Source of the DNA: Puccinellia tenuiflora | Lineage: Eukaryota > Streptophyta > Magnoliopsida > Poales > Poaceae | Assembly (NCBI GenBank): GCA_012064385.1 | Contig: QRDG01000867.1 | Coordinates: 302,515 to 366,514 of the forward strand | Reading direction: 5' to 3' | Length of the DNA: 64,000 nucleotides | Shown: positions 57,081 through 64,000 of the stretch, in pieces | Numbering within the stretch: the first letter of the stretch is position 1 | Layout of the letters: each line of letters opens with the position of its first letter | Notes under the pieces: generated by a model | What the model saw: the letters and a program-made list of their open reading frames with translations, nothing else | Told to the model about the DNA's origin: nothing | Databases searched by the model: none | Position numbers and translations under genes: made by a program

Positions 57081-57200
57081 TGTAAGATCCTTTCACACCT
57101 TGGAGAAGAGTGGTTCCTTGTTTGCGTTTGGAAAATCTAGTGTAAGATCCTTTCACACCTTGGAGAAGAGTGGTTCCTTGTTTGCGTTTGGAAAATCTAG
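57081..57200. repeat. Perfect 60-bp tandem duplication in the gene 1 3' region
   Basis: The unit from tgtaagatcctttcacacct to gcgtttggaaaatctag occupies 57081-57140 and is repeated without change at 57141-57200, 47 bp after the gene 1 stop. Confidence 0.97.
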
Positions 57201-57378
57201 TGTAGGACACAGAATATACATACTACACGCAGCAGATTGTGATTGTAACTTCAAGGTACAATTTCTGTAAATGTTGTAAGCCAGTTCATACTGTCACTTT
57301 GACATCGGTTCATGTACATTTGATGCGCAAGTCGTAAATTTTAATATAGCTAAATTTGGTGCAAATGTGATGGCTGTT

Positions 57379-57900
57379 GAGCTAGGATTAGGGGCCCTTT
57401 GTAATAGAAGGAAAAACATAGGAAGTTTGGAGGACTAGGTCTAGGAATATTTTTCTACAGTCAGTTTGCAATAAAGAAACAGTTATCAGGATTTGCATTA
57501 TTTTTTTGTGTGAAATGGGCAACTCCATTAAAAATTCTCTGAGTCTGGAATCCCAGCATTTTTTTTGGGGAGAGATCCAGCATTTTTTTTTTTGACATGG
57601 ATCCAGCATTTTTTTTTTTGAGGGTAGCATATTTTCTGTGTGATAGGATCATAGGAATGACAATATGTTTTTGATTCGCGGGAACCCTCCAAAGGTTGAG
57701 CCCAAAAGAGAAGAAGAAACAGGAACCGGCTGCGGCCCGTGAACCCGGGAAGCTACAGTTTACAGTTGCCATCACCGGCCCGTGAGAATCTAGTTGCTAG
57801 GGTTTTAGGCTTAGCGGCAGCCTCCAAGGTTTTTGCGCAACCTGCTTCACGCCTCTCTCCAATGGCTTAAGCATCCATTCGTGTTCCCTCTTGCTCCTCC
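57379..57900. other. Intergenic region between gene 1 and gene 2
   Basis: Contains ggggccctttgtaatagaag near 57390, like the end of a decayed Tourist MITE, and three copies of a gcattttttttt run at 57557-57620. The last 120 bp probably include the gene 2 transcription start and 5' UTR. No TATA box stood out. Confidence 0.4.
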
Positions 57901-60900
57901 ATGGCCGACCCAGCGGACGCCGCCACCGCAGCGGCGAACGACGACGACGTCGACGATCTCTACGCCGACCTCGACGACCAGGTGACGGCCGCGCTTGCCG
58001 CCGCGGGGGAGAGCGGCGGCTCCAACGCCAAGGACTCCGACGCCGAGGCCGACGCGAACGAGGCGGTGGATTTGGGGGACGGGCTCGCGGGATACAGCAG
58101 CAGCAGCAGCAGCAGCAGCAGCGAAGCGGAGAGCGAGGATGACCTCCACATCGTGCTCAACGAGGACGGCTGCGCGCCGCCGCCTCCTTCTGCCGGCCGG
58201 TGCGAGGAGGAGACTGAGGAGGGGGAGCTTCGGGGCACCCTCTTGAAGCGTCTATCTGTTAACGATGGCGGCCCTCGCAAGGTATGGTTCGCGAATTCGT
58301 GAGAAATTGCTACTTGCTAGCGTCAAATTCGTTGAAAAATTAGCTAATTTTTACTCTTCCAGTCATATTGATATTGGCGTTTTAGTGGGTTGGGAACTTG
58401 GAAATTGGGACTTGCTGGGAATTCGCAGATTTTTCAGCATTCGTCTCAATACAACCCACGATGCATAGATTATACTGCCCCCTGCCATTCTTATCCGAAT
58501 GATTGTGACTCTTTACATACCAATTTATTTTTTTCTGACTTGTGATACATGGGTTTGTAGCTTGGGATTGCAAAATTTGCGGATGTACTGATTTCCATAA
58601 CTAGTTTGGATGGATGACATAGTACATGGGGTTGTCCATTCCATTCTGCAAATTGCAACTCTGTTGACTTGTATATTACTGTGTTGTTCCAGCTTGGCGG
58701 CCACCATTACAAAGGACTTTCTGAAAAAACAACGGGGCCAATCACAGGACAAGGTGATATAGGTCACCAGAATGCATTTCAGAAGGATTATTACTTTTTC
58801 TTGCCAAGAAACAGGTTCGATTCCTTCTTTCGTCCGTGCACAAAAGTGAATGTTCCTGTAATGTTCTGTAACATGGAACGCGGCTACTCATCCTCTTTTT
58901 GTGATACGAGTATTTTTTTTTCTGTTTTTGTTGGTGATTATACAGTAGATTGCTTATGACCTTTGCTTGCTTATTTATTGGTATGGATTAGTTGTGATGA
59001 ACTGTCCAGTCTATCTATATGGGCTGCTTATTCAATCATTCTGGTATATCATTTCAGGACAGTCTTTGACATAAACATTGAAGCATTTCAGCAGAAGCCC
59101 TGGAGACAACATGGTGTGAACCTCAACGACTACTTCAATTTTGGTCTGGATGAAGATGGCTGGAGAAAATATTGTTTCAGCATGGTAGGTCTCACGACCC
59201 CCCCTTTGTTCATGCTTATGCTGGAACTTCAGTTTGGAAATACAATAGACCAACTTCACTGTTTTTTTTTCTGTAGAAACAATTCACACAGGAAAACAGA
59301 TCACTTGCAGAAAAGTCGTCAGGAATGGATCAGGTGAGGCATGGTGTTGAAGGTTTACCATTGTGCTTATTAAGTATTGTTTTACATATCTCTGCATACA
59401 TGAATCACATCACAATCTTGAATCCTGTAAGGCAATGCGGAAGTCAGCAACTTATTCTGGATTCGAAGGAAGTAATGACCCTGGCAAGGTAATATGAAGT
59501 TAACTTTGGTGCACTGTAATAAATACATGCTTTTTGCCCGCTTTATCAGAGCTAACATAATACTGTCATCTAGCCAAAGGGTAGAGCAATCCATGTTGAA
59601 GGTAGTGTGTTTGAACGTCTTCCGTCAGCAGATTTGTGGCGTCCGAGACAAAGGGATTCTGATGTTGTGATACAAGTATGTTTCGTTAAGGTCTCTAATA
59701 TGTCGGAGCTATATCTTCTGGCTTATTTCGTCTAACTAGTAATCTGATTGTACAGGTAAACATGACACTTTCACCCTCAAATCACTCCAGTTCAGATGAC
59801 AACTCAGCAGTAAATAACAAGTGCATGGCTACTGAAAGGTAAGCAGTGTAGAAACTACATATTGCTGTTGTTTTGAGAAGGTTATCCTGTATTTCACAAA
59901 ATGATTATTGAGCTGATCGTGTTCTCAATCACAATAAATGCAGAATATTGGTTGACAGTCCCGGTCTCAAATGTTTGAAAGACACTAGCCTTGTGGTGGA
60001 TAGGGTGGTTGATAAGGGAGTGCTTAGTGGAAGTTCCTCAGAGTGTACTGGGAGCAAACTGGATATAAGAGATTCAGCTTGTACAAGGGGCCATTCTTCT
60101 AGTCCTGATTATTCAGACATGCTTTCTGAAGAATCCACAGAAGATTGCTATTTTAAGAGAGCCAATAGACATTCAAATTCCAAAGCTCTTTGTTCAGACA
60201 CCAAATTTAAGGATGCACATGTCAGATCTGTTTTATGCCGCCATTCAAGTAAATCAGACCAACAAAGTAGCAAGGGTGACAGTCGTGTCTATACCCCCTC
60301 TCCTTCTGATGATAGATATCAGAAGACAACAAAATTTCTGAGGACAGATGAATCTGATTTTAGGAACCGCCAAAATGACGACCATCTCCTTAAACCTGGA
60401 CATAAAGAAAACAAAGAACAAAAGCGAAGAGGTTCATCTCGTGTAAGGCATGATAGGCATGATGTGTTTGACACAGAAGAAAATATAGCAGATAGCCACC
60501 CTAGCAGATATGCTAGAAAGTATGAGGAGAAAAGATCTGGCCCCACTTTCGTCCGTAATGCTTATCACAATGCTGTTCACAATAAGGTGTATGAGAAGCA
60601 TGATTATTCACCAGTTGAAAGAGCAGCTCTGAGAAATGGTGTGCAGCGCTTTAGCAGTATCTCTAACCATCAGCGGAACCGTTCTTGGTATGAATTCAGT
60701 GATGATGAAGATGTTGTGCAGAACATCTCTTCAATTAAGGGGTGGCAGCAACGTCATGATTATGAATATGGATACAGGTCAATGCTAAAGGCTGAAGTTT
60801 CTGATGACAATGATGGGCGGGTGTACAGAGAAAGTTATTACCAGGAAACAAGAAGAGTCCGACGAGGCCACAGTGAGGATGCTGAAATTTTCCATTACAA

Positions 60901-61546
60901 TGACTACAGATCTGGTGAGTTACGGGGTCCAGAGGCATATCGAGATAGAAGATCTGCAGAGAGCAACGATGAGCATTTGCGACATCCTCACCACTTTGTT
61001 TTGTCTCCTCAGGCAAATGACTACCCCAGGAATTCTGAGAGGGACTGGCCTTCTCCTAGTTTAACCTCCTTGAGCTCAAGAAACAGATGCATCTATAATG
61101 AAAGAATCCGGAACACTAAAATGATGCAGTGTGATCGTGATGGATATTATGAAAATAACAAGCACCATGATTCTTCATTTCGCACTGACAACATTCAGCG
61201 ATCTGCTTTGTACACTGCTGCCGCTGCTGAGACTGCTTATTGTACTCTGCCAGTCAAGAGGAAGCTCCATGCTGATCTGGTTTTCATGAACCATAAACTT
61301 GTTGACTTCGCATTTCCGAAAGGGAGAAGATTGGCACATCACCAATCCATGATCAGTGATAGGAAGGTTTATGCTGCGGAGGTGCAGAATGCTCCAAAGG
61401 AAATGGTTAGAGAAGCCATTAATAGTTTCAGTGATATGAGAAATAATAAAACTATTTTGAACACTCATGATGAGAGAAGACATGAGCTCGTGAATTTTCA
61501 GCTCAAGAACGCAGATAGCATCCACTTGAATAATAGGAAAAGAAAG
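57901..61546 (+). CDS. Fip1-like mRNA 3'-end-processing factor (plant FIPS family), 3' end incomplete
   Basis: Exons with GT-AG borders and consistent phase: 57901-58281, 58693-58814, 59058-59184, 59277-59333, 59432-59488, 59574-59675, 59756-59838 and 59944 to about 61546 (844 codons so far). The N-terminus is acidic (DDDVDDLYADLDD) with polyserine from an AGC repeat. Residues about 168-210 are the Fip1 motif, with core KPWRQHGVNLNDYFNFGLDE then DGWRKYC. The 1.6-kb last exon seen is charged, Ser/Arg/Asp-rich and probably disordered. Fip1 proteins bind poly(A) polymerase and CPSF subunits in the nucleus. A donor at 61547 (aag|gtaaac) suggests more exons; otherwise the frame would read on to a stop at 61774. 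A phase-0 open stretch follows an AG at 62365, but it is unproven. Confidence 0.85.
58096..58122 (+). repeat. (AGC)n microsatellite in the Fip1-like gene, encodes polyserine
   Basis: About nine AGC units in frame code for a serine run at residues about 66-74 of the first exon. Likely to vary in length between accessions. Confidence 0.85.
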
Positions 61547-63498
61547 GTAAACTTTGAGGAGACAAAATCAGCAACGTTGTACACACATATAAGTCTCAAT
61601 AGATCTTTTCTTTTACATCTTAAGTTCTTATTGTGGCAAGATGGTGATTTCAGTCAACGCACACATGCACTTAGAAAGGGAAAAAATGTTGTGGTGCTTT
61701 ATGCTCTGCTTGAAACTGAATTGCACATAGCTCAGTACAGTAATGGATACTTGCAAGTCCTCAGTTTTCTCTGAAATTTATTTTACTATTGTTTGGGAGG
61801 GCGTTTTAGCACTTGCCAAAAAATACATTTGCTTTTTGTCTAAGCTGTTTTTAGATGGTCTGGTACTCTGGTGAGATCCTACAAAATTTTCGTGTCATTT
61901 TTAATCCAACTTGGATATCGGTCAGATATAGCCACTCCATGTCTGTAAATAAGGCCTGGAATAACTCTGCAACATGATTCTGGATTTATATGGGTTATGG
62001 GTTAGCTTTTGTACATATTAGTCATGTTATCCAATATCCACATTTGAACTGTCCCTTGCTTTGGTATTTCTGGTATGAACTAAGGTTTACACCGGGATAA
62101 CTACTGTCTGGAGGATAGCTGTTGGCTCGTTCATAGCGATATCTGATGTTATTCTATTGTTTTTTGATACTCTTGTCCCACTTTAATTCTCTCTCACGAC
62201 CTAGTGTTATCTTCTTTTCCACTCTGGAGATTATACCCTGCTCCCGTTTCGGCATTTGCATACTTGTGTTCAATTAATGATTAAATTGTTTTACACCATT
62301 ATTCACTCATATGTGGTCAGTGAAATGCCAAATCCTCTTCGACTTAAGTATCATGAACATGTAGGAAGCCAGGAATCCTCTTCTTATTGATAATCAGACT
62401 CAATACTTGCATCTATCAGTAGCAGGGCATGGAATGCACATGGAGATGCACAATTTCCTGAAGTACCTACATGGTACATGGCGTTAAAGTTCTGCCCATC
62501 TGTACATTGTAGATTGTGTTATATGAATTACATCTACATGATAGGTTGCATATCAGTTTAATAAATTGTTTTTTAATAAAATATATATTGAGGTCTACGT
62601 CATTTAGACTTTTGACATTTTTGTGTGACACTATGTGTCTGCATCCTGTGTTGTCTGGTAGATTTTTTTTTAACTAGTTACAAGCATATGTTGAATGTAC
62701 GCAACAAGGCATGAATGCTCGTTGAAGTGTTTGGCGTCCAACATGTGCTCATCTACTTGGTTAACTACTTACTGTCAGCATAGCAGTACTTTGAACTGTT
62801 TGACTGGCCTGTTCATGTCAAGCGCTTTCTTCATGATGTAGACATGATGCTCCTTGATATGGTAATAATTGAATAGACCCAAGTTCAAGAAGTCACACAA
62901 TATACCTCCATTGATGAACTCTTTAAAATGTACCAGAAAATAAGTTCTAGCTTTAGCATTTCCAGTTGAGTTACTATTCACTTCTTCAAAGGGACCAATT
63001 TCCCAAGGACAATGTTTTTTCAAAAAAATAAAAAAAATCTTGATAAATTTCCTTTTCAACTCTGAGGTGTGAGTGGTGAGAAATTCTTCTATTCATGCAA
63101 TAGGTGTCTTGGACATTTTACTATTTAGATATCATCTGAAGTCTTAAGCACATAACAGTTAATGCAAATTTGCAATGGCAGTTTAGTTGATATTTGGAGA
63201 CCATTCTGGTTGAAGTTTACCTTGCTATCTGCTGACTCAATATTCAAGAACTTCAGCTGGCTAACATTTTAAACTTGCTGTACTTTATGTTTGGCTTATA
63301 GCCTGTAGTGTGACCTCACGTATCCCCTGCTAATTTTTCCATTATTGATTTGTTTGACAAATAGAATTTCCTGATGCTCACTATCCTTATATGGGAGATT
63401 GACTAGGTTTCACCATTACAATGTCCACTGTTCTTATCCACTTGTAATTAATGTGCTCATACAAGTGCCCTCACTAGTATCTTGGTTTTATTCCACAT
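61547..63498. other. Downstream of the last confirmed Fip1 exon; possible further exon at 62365
   Basis: 61547-61774 continues open but reads as intron-like translation. At 62365, after gaacatgtag, a phase-0 frame of 40 codons runs to a stop at 62485-62487. It is neither recognised nor excluded as coding. The rest is AT-rich, with short T runs and nothing identifiable. Confidence 0.4.
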
Positions 63499-63510
63499 GA
63501 TTTTATCTCT

Positions 63511-63616
63511 TTTTTTCGAGAAAACGCAAAAGCTTTGCGTTTCATTTCATTGAAAAGGTAGATAGTTTATTTACAATCCTCCCAGGAGGCGACATAACAG
63601 TTTTACATGAATCAAA
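63511..63616 (-). mobile_element. Short poly(A)-ended retroposon (LINE/SINE 3' end)
   Basis: The 106-bp insert ends on minus in cgttttctcgaaaaaa and is flanked by a perfect 12-bp duplication (gattttatctct at 63499-63510 and 63617-63628). The tail includes the aacgcaaagcttttgcgtt palindrome familiar from grass non-LTR insertions. Confidence 0.8.
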
Positions 63617-63643
63617 GATTTTATCTCTTGAGTGTATTATATA

Positions 63644-63898
63644 CTCCCTCCATATCACAAATAGATAACGTTTTGGATATTGACATGGTCTTCAAGATAT
63701 AACTTTGACCATTAATTTCTACTGAACATATGTATAAAAACCAAATATTATAATATTCTTGAAATACTTTTCGAGACAAATCTATATGTTTTTTTCAAGT
63801 TTCCAATCTTAATAATTAAAATGCTATTCGCAGTCAAAGTTCTAAAAGTTTGACCGAAGGCATGTTCAGAACGTCATGTATTTGTGATATGGAGGGAG
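63644..63898. mobile_element. Stowaway MITE (Tc1/Mariner)
   Basis: The 255-bp element has CTCCCTCCATATCACAAAT at the left and the matching ATTTGTGATATGGAGGGAG at the right, flanked by TA (63642-63643 and 63899-63900). Confidence 0.95.
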
Positions 63899-64000
63899 TA
63901 ATGCTTAATTTCACTTGATTGTACCTTTACTTCTAAACAAACAAAATCTACTGTAAGTCTGTAACTCCATAATGTTTGAATTAATATACATTATGTATTG

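Noticed and set aside
57385..57720. Second Tourist MITE between the two genes
   Set aside because: Only the left end resembles a Tourist terminus; no matching right end or TTA duplication was found.

Overview
This window is nuclear DNA of a grass, probably Pooideae (wheat, barley or oat tribe or a relative). The evidence is Angela/BARE-type Ty1/copia LTRs, Tat and Athila Ty3/gypsy elements, a Tekay-like chromovirus, Stowaway, Tourist and CACTA elements, and GC-rich first exons in intron-bearing genes. About the first 53.4 kb is transposon-derived. The last 10 kb holds two ordinary host genes on the plus strand. No CRISPR, operon or other prokaryotic feature is present.

Left block (1-14310). 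A decayed Athila-like pol carries a 5'-truncated LINE with a perfect 13-bp target duplication. A degenerate hairpin element follows, then the left part of a Mutator-like element (MULE). The MULE has two convergent genes: a GRF-type zinc-finger/membrane-tail gene (+) and a MURA-type transposase C-terminus (-). The transposase is cut at 5280 by a Tat-lineage retroelement (5281-14310). That element encodes gag on the plus strand, has no pol, and carries a long decayed antisense gene of the 'putative gypsy type transposon' family. Its LTRs differ and its two flanks share no target duplication, so it looks like a recombinant of two insertions.

Middle block (14311-50345). A copia element that has lost gag and protease abuts the Tat element, and one of its LTRs contains a solo LTR. 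Next comes a five-deep nest: a gypsy integrase relic (+) holds an Athila-like element (-); its LTR holds a 23.2-kb Sirevirus-like gag-only element (-, TSD gtcta); that element's 3' LTR holds a 12.4-kb chromovirus (-, TSD agctc/aactc); and its pol holds an 1863-bp Angela-type solo LTR (TSD ctaat). The junctions allow the insertion order to be read directly.

Right block (50346-64000). After unassigned sequence, a MITE-like relic holds a 1348-bp CACTA element (TSD aag). Gene 1 (53805-57034, eight exons, 359 aa) encodes a secretory EB_dh-type heme-binding protein with a C-terminal membrane anchor. Gene 2 (from 57901) encodes a Fip1-like mRNA 3'-end-processing factor whose last exon or exons are unresolved. 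A short non-LTR insertion and a Stowaway MITE close the window.

All retroelement reading frames seen here are interrupted or incomplete. Only the two right-hand genes look functional.
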